Below, one piece after another: positions 36,220-45,555 of a stretch of DNA of 64,000 bases. Origin of the DNA: Bacteroidota bacterium (GTDB taxonomy: Bacteria; Bacteroidota; Bacteroidia; Chitinophagales; Chitinophagaceae); assembly GCA_016712665.1 (NCBI GenBank), contig JADJQP010000001.1, forward strand, positions 992,001 to 1,056,000. The letters are read 5' to 3'. Made by a program: the position numbers and the translations under genes. The notes beneath the pieces are model-generated. The model ran no database searches and was not told the DNA's origin. It saw only the letters and a program-made list of their open reading frames with translations. The number at the start of each line of letters is the position of its first letter. Within the stretch, counting starts at the first letter, position 1.

Positions 36220-36576
36220 ATGGAAATTAAACCAATACGGACCGAAAGAGATTATAAGAATGCTTTAAAGAGGCTCGAGCTCATTTTTGATTCTAAACAA
36301 GGTAGCAAAGAGGGGGATGAACTTGAGATATTAGGAATATTAATTGATCAATTTGAAAACGAAAATTTTCCTATTGGCCTACCAGACCCTATAGAAGCAA
36401 TAAAGTTCAGAATGGAACAAATGGGTTATAATCAATCTGATTTGGCTAGTATTGTAGGCTTGAAAAGTAGAGCAAGCGAAATTCTTAACAGGAAACGAAA
36501 ATTGTCACTTGAAATGATCAGGCAATTACATGAAAGATTACATATACCTACAGATGTGTTGATTCAGGCATATTAA
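36220..36576 (+). CDS. higA: HigA-type antitoxin with HTH (XRE)
   Basis: 118 residues. The N-terminal ~55 are an acidic helical neutralisation part (IRTERDYKNALKRLELIF, GDELEILGILIDQFE). The C-terminal half is an XRE helix-turn-helix: FRMEQMGYNQSDLASIVGLKSRASEILNRKRKLSLEMIRQLHERL. It should bind HigB and repress the pair's own promoter. Confidence 0.9.
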   Translation: MEIKPIRTERDYKNALKRLELIFDSKQGSKEGDELEILGILIDQFENENFPIGLPDPIEAIKFRMEQMGYNQSDLASIVGLKSRASEILNRKRKLSLEMIRQLHERLHIPTDVLIQAY

Positions 36577-36837
36577 ATAGAATGAACGGCGGCTAATGCA
36601 GCCTAAGCTCAATGCGGGGCTGAGTAACTATTTGATCGTTTGAAATTCCAATTCATCTTGAAATACTGATTCTCTGTACTTCTATGGCTCTTTTTACTTA
36701 TACCTTATGGAAGCAGATAGGTAATTATTTTTCAACCGCATAGAAACATAGATAGTTCATCTGGAAATGTGGGTTCTCTTATTTTTCTATGACCCTATGT
36801 GGTTTTATCCTGTACAAAACAAAAGGATGCCTACATT
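36577..36837. other. Non-coding spacer, ~260 bp
   Basis: Lies between convergent higA and bshA. No gene, REP or convincing terminator seen; a weak ATCCT/AGGAT hairpin (about 36805-36830) on the bshA side lacks a T tract. Confidence 0.4.
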
Positions 36838-37956
36838 TTATATCAACGACTCATACAACTTTTCATACAATGGAATAATATTATTGATATTAAATTTCTC
36901 CGCTTGTGCCAATGCATTCTTTTTGAATTGTCGGAGCTTTTCGTCGTCTTGCAAAAGATCCAAACTAAATGTTGCCATCGCGTCTACATCCCCTACATCG
37001 GTGAGGTAACCCGTCACCCCGTGAATATTAATTTCCGGAATACCGCCTGCATTGCTTGATATCACAGGCACTTGACAACCCATGGCTTCCAAAGCGGCCA
37101 AACCAAAACTTTCATAAGCACTGGGTAACATAAACAAATCGGTGATGGAAAGAATTTCCTCCAGTTTTTCTTGTTTGCCTAAAAAGCGGATATCTTCGCA
37201 GGTGCCCAACTCACGACAAAGTGCCTCCATCGACTGACGTTCTGGTCCATCGCCAATCATCAGTAGTTTGCAAGGAATTACTTTACGTATTTTCTCAAAA
37301 GTGTAAATGACATCTTCTACCCGTTTTACTTTTCGGAAATTCGAAACATGCGCTAATATCTTTTCGCCATTGGGCGCCAACCTTTTTCTAAAATGATCTT
37401 TATTGCTTTGCGAAAATCGTTTGATGTCGACGAAGTTGGGGATGACATGAATTTCTTTTTCAATATCAAAATATTGCAAAGTCTCTGCCTTCAGATTATC
37501 CGACACGGCTGTAATGGCATCCGATTCATTAATCGAAAACGTAACCACCGACTCATACATTTTATCTTTTCCTACCAAGGTAATATCGGTACCATGCAGG
37601 GTGGTGATATAAGGAATATTTTTACCGGTTTTTCTCAATATTTGGTTGGCCAAATAAGCGGATGAAGCATGTGGAATGGCATAGTGCACATGCAATATTT
37701 CGAGACCTTCGTTTAAAATTACATCCACCATGGTAGAGCTCAACGCTGACTCATAAGGTGGAAAATCAAAAAGCGGATAGGTTGGTACCGTTACCTCATG
37801 ATAAAATATATTGGGATGAAAGGCATCTAAACGCACCGGCTGCTGATAGGTAATAAAGTGCACTATATGTCCTTTATCTGCCAGCGCCTTACCCAATTCG
37901 GTAGCTAATACACCGCTTCCGCCAAAAGTGGGATAACATACTATTCCTATTTTCAT
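36838..37956 (-). CDS. bshA: N-acetyl-alpha-D-glucosaminyl L-malate synthase
   Basis: GT4 glycosyltransferase that joins UDP-GlcNAc to L-malate in the first step of bacillithiol synthesis. The 372-residue protein begins MKIGIVCYPTFGGSGVLATELGKALADKGH with the family's GGSG loop. It has HVHYAIPHA and TLHGTDITLVG in the N-domain and the GT-B donor-site motif PSAYESFGLAALEAMGCQVPVISSNAGGIPE (E-x7-E) in the C-domain. The FPPYES segment is specific for BshA. Other bsh genes are not in the window. A 45-bp copy of its 3' end sits in the REP cluster. Confidence 0.93.
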   Translation of the reverse strand: MKIGIVCYPTFGGSGVLATELGKALADKGHIVHFITYQQPVRLDAFHPNIFYHEVTVPTYPLFDFPPYESALSSTMVDVILNEGLEILHVHYAIPHASSAYLANQILRKTGKNIPYITTLHGTDITLVGKDKMYESVVTFSINESDAITAVSDNLKAETLQYFDIEKEIHVIPNFVDIKRFSQSNKDHFRKRLAPNGEKILAHVSNFRKVKRVEDVIYTFEKIRKVIPCKLLMIGDGPERQSMEALCRELGTCEDIRFLGKQEKLEEILSITDLFMLPSAYESFGLAALEAMGCQVPVISSNAGGIPEINIHGVTGYLTDVGDVDAMATFSLDLLQDDEKLRQFKKNALAQAEKFNINNIIPLYEKLYESLI

Positions 37957-38114
37957 CTGTTGGTTAATTATTAAAGATGCAAATTTAAAGGAATATGAGG
38001 TAGGAATAAAGGATAAAGTTTACTGGGTATAGAGATTTGTGATAATTGCTGATAACTCGCACGGAACCGAAATGTGGGTAAAGGATGAATGATACCTTGT
38101 GATGTTTGCATGAA

Positions 38115-38168
38115 GTAGCTTTAAGCAGCCTAATAATCCGGTGACGCAAGGAGGTACCGTAAAGCTGC
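38115..38168 (+). other. Possible structured RNA element
   Basis: In the ~470-bp gene-free stretch 37957-38424, GTAGCTTTA (38115-38123) can pair over 9 bp (one G-U) with TAAAGCTGC (38160-38168). A nested CGGT/ACCG helix (38139-38142, 38156-38159) stacks directly on the 3' strand. No known riboswitch class was recognised. It would lie about 255 nt upstream of the lipoprotein start at 38425. Confidence 0.3.
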
Positions 38169-38424
38169 GCCTAATTGGAAATAGCATCCTTCTCTATTTT
38201 TTTTGCCTCGCACCATTGCACACAATAGTTTTGTAATATGGTTAAATGATTGATTTTTGGAATTCTCAATAGTTTTTATTTTTTATCTAAGGTTTGGAAT
38301 TCTCACATCAATATTGATATATCCATTCAATAGAGGTGGTTTTATGAATTCGCACTTATGTGCAGTGAAAGGAATATTTTTTTACCATTTGTCCGTTATA
38401 TTTGTAAGAGTAAATAACCATATT

Positions 38425-40216
38425 ATGAAACAGCAAATGAAATGGACTATTGGATTGTTTGTTTTGAGTATTTTTTTTGTGCAATGTAGAAAAAGTATTT
38501 ATAATAATCCGGGTTTGAATGCCGGCACTGAGGTTACTACTACTTTGTGCGGTCTTGTTGTAGATGAAAATGGAGTGCCAATTGACAAAGCATTAGTTCA
38601 ATGTAATGGTAAAAATTGCATGACCACCAATAAGGGAATTTTCATCCTTAATAAGGTTACTGCTTTTGAAAACAAAACAGATATAAACATAAGCAAAGAT
38701 GGATTTTTTAAATCCCACAAAACCATTTTGGTAAAAAATGGACAAACCCCATTTACAAAGGTTGTTATGCTAAAAAGGACCTTAGTCAATTATTTGATGC
38801 AGGGAATGGGGGTACAGTCACCTTTGGAAATCAACTATCCTTTAATTTTCCTGCCCAGTCGCTGATGTACAAAAGTTCAGGAATTTCTTATTCCGGCCAG
38901 GCAGAAATCGTAGTGAAGTATATTGATCCTACTACTAACAATGGCCTGCTAAGTATGCCCGGAAATTTGATGGGAATAGACTCCAATGAAAGTCAAAAGG
39001 TTTTGACCAGCTATGGAATGTTTGTGGCGGAACTGTATGATTTGGCGGGTAATCAATTGCAAATTAAAGCAAATGAAAAAGTACAAATGTCAATGGAAAT
39101 TCCTTCTGGTATGCTGTCTTCCGCTTCGCCATTGATTCCGTTGTGGTATTTTGATGAGAATAAGGAAATTTGGGTTGAGGAGGGTAGTGCGACACGAAAT
39201 GGAAATAGATATGTTGGGGATATAGGCCATTTTTCTTTTTGGAATTGCGATGCACCAAATGGTTTTATTAAACTGGAAATGACGCTTGTTGACCAGAATA
39301 ATTTCCCCTTAAGTGGTGTGCTTGTTTTCTTGACCGATCTCTCAACAAATTCAAAATCTCCGGGGACAACAGACTCAAAAGGTTGGGTTGGCGGTATGGT
39401 ACCTGCCAATGCAAATCTAAAAATGGAAATTTTTACTCCCGATATTTGTGGGCAAGTTCCTATTTCAGTTACTACTTTCAATACCAACAGTATAGATCAA
39501 AATTTGGGCAATGTAGTAGTAAGTATCGCAGGCGCCAATTCTTGCCGTATAACGGGTAAATTGGTTAATTGCAATCAGGCAACTGTTAACAATGGCATGG
39601 TTTATTTTGAAGAACTGGATGGTGTGGTATTTACAAATCAAACAGGTAATTTCGCAATTACCTTACCCTGCACACCCCCTTCTGCAATTACATTGTTTTG
39701 TCACGATTTAAGCAATAATCAATATGACTCCACGACAGTTACTGCTGTTTCCGGGACAAATGATTTTGGCAACCTCAACGCTTGTGGACTTTATGGAAAG
39801 TTCTTTAATATTACCGTAAAAAAAGTGAATTCCTGGATTCTTTCAAATACTCGTATATCAGCCCTAAAGACATGCTTTGGTGCAATAGGGCAGATAATGA
39901 ACCTTTTGTAAATATGTTTTTGATAGGACCCATTGATGCTGTTGCTGGTAATCTTATGCTTCATGTTTATCCTCCAATTACTTTGGGCCAATTCAATGTT
40001 ACATCAGCTTTGGCTTATGATTTTACTGGACCGGAGAATATATTTGCAGAGGAATTTTTTGATATAGCGCATACCGGAAAAATGACTATTACTAGCAATA
40101 GCCCCTTTCCTGGTGATATAACTGGTTACTATGAAATAATAATGAATGGGTTAACATCCAATCAAGAGTATAAAGTCTATGGCGATTTCCGGCTCCCTAA
40201 ATTGAAAGATTTCTAA
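38425..40216 (+). CDS. Large lipoprotein, paralogue of the one at 23330 (two frameshifts)
   Basis: SPII lipoprotein (MKQQMKWTIGLFVLSIFFVQC). The same block order as the gene at 23330-25168 is seen: carboxypeptidase-regulatory-like domain (LCGLVVDENGVPIDKALVQCNG), FDAGNGGTVTFGNQ, GMFVAELYDLAGNQLQIKANE, IPLWYFDENKEIWVEEGS, DIGHFSFWNCD. One T is missing in 38793-38795 (restores NYFDAGNGG) and one A in 39818-39824 (restores VKKSEFLDSF, aligning to VKSEFVRIS in the paralogue). Corrected length is about 597 residues. The ATG at 38425 is chosen for the signal sequence; the open frame upstream to 38257 is not signal-like. Role unknown. Confidence 0.78.
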
Positions 40217-40394
40217 ATTACGTTGATGGAGTCTCCCATACGGGACCTCTATCAGGACCAATAATCAGTAAGATTCCCGAATGATTAATTGTCTATAACA
40301 AATTATCAATAGCAATATGCCACTGTGAAAAGAAAGTGTGCAAAAATGAAAATTGATTGTTGAAATTCCATACTTGCCTTAGTATTTTTACAGT

Positions 40395-41188
40395 ATGCAA
40401 CAGTATTTAGCTTTACTTGAACATATTTTAGAAAACGGTGTTGAAAAGGCTGACCGAACAGGAACAGGCACTATCAGTACCTTTGGCTATCAAATGCGAT
40501 TTGATTTGAGCAAGGGCTTTCCCATGGTGACTACCAAAAAACGCATCTCAAGTCGATTATTTATGAACTGCTTTGGTTTATAAAGGGCGATACCAATGTT
40601 CACTATTTGCAGGAGCACGGCGTTAAAATATGGGACGAATGGGCCAAAGAAAATGGTGATCTAGGTCCGGTATACGGCAAACAATGGCGCAGCTGGATCG
40701 ATAAAAATGGCCAAACCCACGATCAATTAATGACTGTGGTAGATTTACTCAAACACAATCCCGATAGTAGAAGAATCCTTATCAACGCCTGGAATGTGGG
40801 CGAATTGCATGAAATGGCCTTGATGCCTTGTCATACCCTTTTTCAATTTTATGTCGCCAATGGCAAACTGAGTTGTCAATTATACCAACGCAGCGCCGAT
40901 GTATTTTTGGGCGTGCCTTTTAATATAGCCTCCTATGCATTACTTACCCTGATGCTGGCTCAGGTATGCAATTTGCAATTGGGCGAATTTGTGCATACGT
41001 TTGGTGATGTGCATATTTATACCAATCATCTCGAACAGGTAAAATTACAATTGTCACGTACACCTTTCGAATTACCGACCATGAAATTAAACCCAGATAG
41101 AAAGAATATTGAAGATTTTGTATTTGAAGACTTTATACTTGAAAAGTACCAATCGCATCCTGCTATAAAAGGAGCAGTGGCGGTGTAG
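40395..41188 (+). CDS. thyA: Thymidylate synthase (one frameshift)
   Basis: Converts dUMP to dTMP with methylene-tetrahydrofolate. Landmarks: DRTGTGTISTFGYQMRFDL, GDLGPVYGKQWRSW, RRILINAWNVGEL, catalytic Cys in ALMPCHTLFQFYV, QRSADVFLGVPFNIASYALL and HIYTNHLEQVKLQL. The A-run at 40536-40541 is one base short; with seven the protein reads TTKKTHLKSIIYELLWFIKGDTNVHYLQEHG. Corrected length is 264 residues, the standard ThyA size. folA follows after ~200 bp, the usual functional neighbour because ThyA makes the dihydrofolate that DHFR recycles. Confidence 0.96.
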
Positions 41189-41290
41189 GGTATTGGGGAT
41201 AAGGGATGAGGGATGAGGGGTAAGGCATAAGGGATAAGGGATGAGGGGTAAGGGATAAGGGGTAAGGGGTAAGGGATAAGGCATAGGGAG
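41189..41290. repeat. Second G-rich heptamer-like block (GGGGTAA/GGGATAA/GGGATGA)
   Basis: About 100 bp of degenerate units AAGGGGT, AAGGGAT and GAGGGAT directly after the thyA stop. Same style and same G-rich strand as 9731-9893. Confidence 0.88.
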
Positions 41291-41384
41291 TTTGGGGTGA
41301 GTATCAATTGCATTGAACTACTTCGTAATGTGGTAAGAATCTATATCACTGCTGAAAGAAAAAAATCGTCAAAAAACAAAATTC

Positions 41385-41885
41385 ATGAAATTATCTATCA
41401 TAGTCGCCACTTCATTAAACCATGTCATTGGGGTTAGTAATCAATTGCCTTGGCATTTACCTGCCGATTTAAAGTACTTTAAACAATTAACAAATGGTCA
41501 TGCCATTGTAATGGGGCGCAAGACCTTTGAGTCCATCGGAAGACCACTGCCCAATCGAATCAATATTGTAATCACCCGTTCCAAATCCTTTGAAGTAGAG
41601 GGCGTCATCGTACAACATTCCATTGAGGATGCCCTGCAGTATTGCCAAAATATGGATGAAGTTTTTATAATAGGTGGCGATACCATTTATCAACAAATGA
41701 TGCATTTGGCACAAACAATTTATGTAACTACCGTACATACCTTTATTGAAAATGGGGATGCCTTTTTCCCGGAATTAGATTTGAAGCAGTGGACACTACG
41801 TTCCAACGTATTTCATGAAAAGGATGACAAAAATGCTTTTGACTATACGTTCGAAATTTTTGAAAAAGTCTCGTTACCGAGATAG
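41385..41885 (+). CDS. folA: Dihydrofolate reductase
   Basis: 166 residues. NADPH-dependent reduction of dihydrofolate to tetrahydrofolate. Typical elements: MKLSIIVATSLNHVIGVSNQLPWHLPADLKYFKQLT with the active-site acid, GHAIVMGRKTFESIGRPLPNRINIVITR, EVFIIGGDTIYQQMM, and a final beta hairpin. The 3' end overlaps the convergent S41 protease gene by 12 bp. Confidence 0.96.
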   Translation: MKLSIIVATSLNHVIGVSNQLPWHLPADLKYFKQLTNGHAIVMGRKTFESIGRPLPNRINIVITRSKSFEVEGVIVQHSIEDALQYCQNMDEVFIIGGDTIYQQMMHLAQTIYVTTVHTFIENGDAFFPELDLKQWTLRSNVFHEKDDKNAFDYTFEIFEKVSLPR

Positions 41886-43478
41886 GGTTTCAACAGCTTT
41901 TTTCACCATTTCATCCTCATTGCTGAGTACCATATACTTAGCATTATTGTCAAATCGAAGTTTGGCGAATTCAGATTTTAAAGTTGTAAAAACCTTGGTC
42001 TGTATGCCGGCAAATAGGCTATTGTTAAAGCTTTTTACATGAATGCCTAAATAATTGAGTAGATGGTTGGTAATGCTTTGCGTGGGTTGAAAGTCCTTTT
42101 CAAATTGTACTTCATTATTATAATTCACAAAATCATTTTTATGTAAATAATAATAATTGGCTGCAAATAACTCTACGATATTATTGTAGTGGATGGTTTC
42201 AAGCGTTTGATTAACCGCAAAATCATTTTCAACCAGAATATCGGGCTGCACTCCTTCGCGACCATATACCACTCTCTTTTTGGTAGTGTAGTATTTCGTT
42301 TTAGGAGTCTCTTTTGTCGTGTCCTTGTGTGCAGCTATATCTTGCATCGCTCGTTCGTAGATCTCATTTTGATATTCGCTTTTACCCTTGCTATAATCTT
42401 TTTGGATGCATCGTCCGCTGGGTAAATAATACCTTGCCACTGTAATTCGTATGGCTGCTTTATTAGGTAGTGTAAACTGCTCTTGTACGAGTCCCTTGCC
42501 ATAGCTGCGGCGCCCGATTACAGTGCCTCTGTCTAAATCTTGAATGGCCCCGGCTAGGATTTCACTGGCAGATGCTGAATTTTCGTTGATTAAAATGCAG
42601 ACCTTTCCTGTTTCAAAAATGCCTTCTACATCTGATTTCACCTCGTCGGTGGTGTTCTTGCTTTTTGTCTTGAGCAAAATAGGATCGCCGGCTACCATTT
42701 CATCTAAAATAGACGTAACCGCATCCATGTATCCACCGGGATTATTTCGAACATCAATAATCAATTTGCTGATTTTTCGATCTACCAAACGCTGCAGTGC
42801 TTGTTTAAATTCTGTATACGTATTTTCTGAAAACATACGTATAGCAATATATCCAATATCTTTTTGATGAGGTAATATATACGAGGCAATGATGCTGTTA
42901 TAGGTGATGGTTTCACGTTCCAAATCAAGGCTGTTTATTTTGCCGTCCGGTTTTTGAATTTTGAGGTGTACGAGGGTATTTCTCTTTCCCTTGATGAGTT
43001 GGATGACCCTTTCCTCATCTATGTGTTTTCCAGCTACCAAACTATCATCAATTTTTAGGATGATATCGCCGGGGTCTATGTCGGCTTTTTTGGCGGGACT
43101 GTTCTCCAAAATCGAAATCACGTGAATGGTATCTTGATAAATAAAAAACTCAATACCGATGCCAAATATATTGCCCTCCAGTTCCTCATTGACTCGGTCG
43201 GTTTCGGAGGGTGGAATATACACGGTATGGGGGTCAAGGGTGCTGATGATGCCTTCCACGCCATTCTCAAATAAAGTTTCGGTATTTAAAGAATCCACAT
43301 ATTGATCCTTTAACAGGGAAATAAGGTAGTCTAACTGGGTTTTTTCCTTTTGGGAACTTAGAAAATGCGATTGTGAAAAATAATTAGAAGCGACTTTAAA
43401 GCCAAAAAACATACCCAATATCAACACCAGAGCGTACAAAAAAGGCTGGTAAAAGGAATGGTTGGGTTGATTTTCCAC
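41874..43478 (-). CDS. S41 family C-terminal processing peptidase
   Basis: 534-residue exported serine protease of the CtpA/Prc type. An N-terminal membrane anchor (FLYALVLILGMFFGFKVASNYF) leads into a PDZ domain (about 90-180: GNIFGIGIEFFIYQDTIHVISILENSPAKKADIDPGD). The S41 core follows, with the Ser-Lys dyad in NENSASASEILAGA and RRSYGKGLVQEQF, and DVRNNPGGYMDAV. It acts in the periplasm on protein C-termini. The C-terminal ~120 residues are extra and lysine-rich. Intact. Confidence 0.92.
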   Translation of the reverse strand: MENQPNHSFYQPFLYALVLILGMFFGFKVASNYFSQSHFLSSQKEKTQLDYLISLLKDQYVDSLNTETLFENGVEGIISTLDPHTVYIPPSETDRVNEELEGNIFGIGIEFFIYQDTIHVISILENSPAKKADIDPGDIILKIDDSLVAGKHIDEERVIQLIKGKRNTLVHLKIQKPDGKINSLDLERETITYNSIIASYILPHQKDIGYIAIRMFSENTYTEFKQALQRLVDRKISKLIIDVRNNPGGYMDAVTSILDEMVAGDPILLKTKSKNTTDEVKSDVEGIFETGKVCILINENSASASEILAGAIQDLDRGTVIGRRSYGKGLVQEQFTLPNKAAIRITVARYYLPSGRCIQKDYSKGKSEYQNEIYERAMQDIAAHKDTTKETPKTKYYTTKKRVVYGREGVQPDILVENDFAVNQTLETIHYNNIVELFAANYYYLHKNDFVNYNNEVQFEKDFQPTQSITNHLLNYLGIHVKSFNNSLFAGIQTKVFTTLKSEFAKLRFDNNAKYMVLSNEDEMVKKAVETLSR

Positions 43479-43505
43479 AGGTTGAATTCACAATAGTTAA
43501 GTGGT

Positions 43506-43844
43506 TTACTCTACTGTAAACGACTTTCGCAATTCGCTACCGGCAATGGTATAATCAGAGGAATAGAAATCATACTCGCCAACATATAAAATAACGTCGA
43601 AAGTTCCGGTGCTCATAGGTATTACCATTGAATGTCTGCGAATACTGTCAAGAGTTGGGCCTACGGTAGAAACCCATATAAATTTCTTATAATTTTCAGA
43701 ACAATTGAGTAGGTATAACGTATCACCCACCTTTACTTTTTCTTTCGAAAAATTGAAGCATGCTTTGGCTGAACCTGTTTTTTTCTTACATGACGAAAAT
43801 GCAAATAAACTTACAAAAAATAGTAAAAGGGCAGTACGTAACAT
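43506..43844 (-). CDS. Small lipoprotein, PKD/Ig-like
   Basis: 112 residues. SPII signal MLRTALLLFFVSLFAFSSC, then a ~90-residue beta-sandwich-like domain (ACFNFSKEKVKVGDTLYLLNCSENYKKFIWVS ... GTFDVILYVGEYD) whose pattern recalls PKD domains. Likely periplasmic or surface exposed; function unknown. It ends 27 bp before the start of the S41 protease gene on the same strand and may share its transcript. Confidence 0.7.
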   Translation of the reverse strand: MLRTALLLFFVSLFAFSSCKKKTGSAKACFNFSKEKVKVGDTLYLLNCSENYKKFIWVSTVGPTLDSIRRHSMVIPMSTGTFDVILYVGEYDFYSSDYTIAGSELRKSFTVE

Positions 43845-43906
43845 AGTATTGGATACTTTAATTTAGGGATAAAAGTAATTGTTTTTTTTAATTTTAGAAA
43901 ATGTAT

Positions 43907-44360
43907 TTAGATTATTAGCAATTGCCTCATTTTCAAGGAGGTAGATTTGATATCGAAGCAAAAGTCGATACCGGGTACTTTTTTAAGGGAAATCGGTAGC
44001 TGTGTAATGCTTTCCTGATATTGAATATTCCCTTTTATGAGCCAAATAAAGTCAATATTTTTAGCATCCGGCATCATAAAATCGGTTCCTCGTCGGTTGC
44101 AAAAGATAAAATGTTCCATTGCTTTTTTCATCATCAACGAATTCAAAGACCGGAAAATGCCGATCATAGATATGGATTTCAAGTTCATGATTCTTTACAA
44201 ACCCAAAACCGAGACATTGATTAATGTATGAAATCAACTGATAATATTCAGAGGCGCAAACGATGCCAATCAATTTGACATCCTCAAAAAATTCATCTTC
44301 CAAGGCGGAATTATCCAAAACCAGATTTTTAGATTTTATGGATTTCATGAGGGTTGCCAA
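43907..44360 (-). CDS. IPExxxVDY family protein (one frameshift)
   Basis: About 150 residues, cytoplasmic. Pattern of the Bacteroidota-specific IPExxxVDY family: start with SKNLVLDNSALEDEFFEDVKLIGIVCASEYYQLISYINQCLGFGF, then after the break GTDFMMPDAKNIDFIWLIKG, where the family motif reads MPDAKNIDF. The A-run at 44101-44104 has one base too many; with three the protein reads TFYLCNRRGTDFMMPD. Function unknown. It overlaps the alkyltransferase-like gene upstream by 16 bp, so the two are coupled. Confidence 0.78.
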
Positions 44361-44680
44361 AAATGTTTTTTAAAGTCTACAATTTTATCATCTATAATTT
44401 GGATTCCTTCCGCTTCAAGCAAGTCTTGCATAAGGGTAGGCGTTGCAAAATGATGTTTACCGGTTAGAACTCCATTGCGATTCACCACTCGATGGGCGGG
44501 TACCTTTGGTGTTGCTGCATGACTGGCATTCATTGCCCAACCCACCATTCGGGAAGTTGCTTTCACCCCTATATGATCGGCAATGGTTCCATAGTTGGTT
44601 ACCTTGCCACGGGGTATTTGTCGAACCATGGCATACACCTTTTCGATCCAATTTGTAGACTTCTCGTCAATCGTGCTCAT
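44345..44680 (-). CDS. Alkyltransferase-like protein (ATL), MGMT fold without catalytic Cys
   Basis: 111 residues, the size of the isolated DNA-binding domain of O6-alkylguanine-DNA alkyltransferase. It has the helix-turn-helix (QIPRGKVTNYGTIADHIG, with TSRMVGWAM carrying the Arg finger). In place of the PCHRV methyl-acceptor motif it has PAHRVV (about residue 63): the Cys is replaced by Ala. ATL proteins bind O6-alkylguanine and hand it to nucleotide excision repair rather than reversing it. Overlaps both neighbours (DUF5522 by 14 bp, IPExxxVDY by 16 bp). Confidence 0.9.
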   Translation of the reverse strand: MSTIDEKSTNWIEKVYAMVRQIPRGKVTNYGTIADHIGVKATSRMVGWAMNASHAATPKVPAHRVVNRNGVLTGKHHFATPTLMQDLLEAEGIQIIDDKIVDFKKHFWQPS

Positions 44681-44879
44681 TCTTACTTTCTTGTTTGTTT
44701 TTATGGTCTTGAAGTTGCTTCTTTTTATTCAAATCAATAACATTTTTATAATCGTACGGACAATGTAAACATCCATTGCCGCAACAGTAGCCCCTTTTTA
44801 ACAAGTATTCTGCAGTGAATACAAACAAACCACTGTCATTCACATAAAACTCATCATCATCAAACAGGGTCTTCTTCAT
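44667..44879 (-). CDS. DUF5522 small Cys-rich protein
   Basis: 70 residues. Core FYVNDSGLFVFTAEYLLKRGYCCGNGCLHCPYDYKN with four cysteines (C-C-x3-C-x2-C), a likely metal or Fe-S site, and a charged tail. The family is short and widespread but of unknown function. It overlaps trmB by 20 bp and the ATL gene by 14 bp, so all four genes from trmB to the IPExxxVDY protein form one tight operon. Confidence 0.78.
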   Translation of the reverse strand: MKKTLFDDDEFYVNDSGLFVFTAEYLLKRGYCCGNGCLHCPYDYKNVIDLNKKKQLQDHKNKQESKNEHD

Positions 44880-45555
44880 GGATTTTCTTTTTTTGCGGTA
44901 CTATGATGTCGCTTTCCGGCAAACGAAACTGCAAATATTTAATAATTCGATTATCGGCCAAATGCATTCCTTCATAAAAGGTTTGAATGTTTAGCGGAAA
45001 CTCGGGAGTGCCGTTTTTATAAATATCCGGATTATCCTCCAGCAATTCACACTGATGATGGGCAATCATCTCCTTCGTAAACTGATACAATTCCGTAGAG
45101 TCGGTCTTTAAGTGTATCCGACCCTTAGGTTGCAAAATCTGCTGATAGATTGCTAAAAATTTATGGTGAGTGAGCCGATTTTTTGCTTTTGATTCCCGAA
45201 GAAAAGGATCCGGAAAGGTTATCCATATTTCACTGATACGTTGCGAAGAAAAATATTGTAAAATGCTTTCAATTCGAATTCGAAGAAAGCAAACATTGGT
45301 GATATTTTCTTGAAGGGCTTTTTGAGCTCCCACAAACATTCGATTTCCTTTGATGTCAACCCCAATAAAGTTTTTATCCGGAAAGGCTTTTGCCATATTC
45401 ACTGTATATTCCCCTTTTCCACATGCCAGCTCTACTACAATTGGATGATTATTTTTGAAGATATCTGACCATTTTTCAGCCATATTTTCAGGAAATTCAA
45501 AAACATTTTGAAATTCTTTGATTGCGGCAAAACGTTTTAGCTTTTTTGCTTTCAT
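44860..45555 (-). CDS. trmB: tRNA (guanine-N7-)-methyltransferase
   Basis: 231 residues. Methylates N7 of G46 in the tRNA variable loop with S-adenosylmethionine. Class I MTase motif I is VELACGKGEYTVNMAK (about 47-62), then FIGVDIKGNRMFVGAQKA, and the TrmB-specific ISEIWITFPDPFLR segment and HLKTDSTELYQF. First gene of a four-gene overlapping cluster. Confidence 0.94.
   Translation of the reverse strand: MKAKKLKRFAAIKEFQNVFEFPENMAEKWSDIFKNNHPIVVELACGKGEYTVNMAKAFPDKNFIGVDIKGNRMFVGAQKALQENITNVCFLRIRIESILQYFSSQRISEIWITFPDPFLRESKAKNRLTHHKFLAIYQQILQPKGRIHLKTDSTELYQFTKEMIAHHQCELLEDNPDIYKNGTPEFPLNIQTFYEGMHLADNRIIKYLQFRLPESDIIVPQKKKIHEEDPV

Noticed and set aside
36577..36837. Possible tRNA or other RNA between higA and bshA
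   Set aside because: No cloverleaf, T-loop or strong helix could be drawn.
41026..41313. Minus-strand open frames over the end of thyA
   Set aside because: Low-complexity reading of the second G-rich repeat and antisense of thyA.
44345..44680. Active O6-methylguanine-DNA methyltransferase
   Set aside because: The acceptor cysteine is replaced by alanine in PAHRVV and the N-terminal domain is absent.
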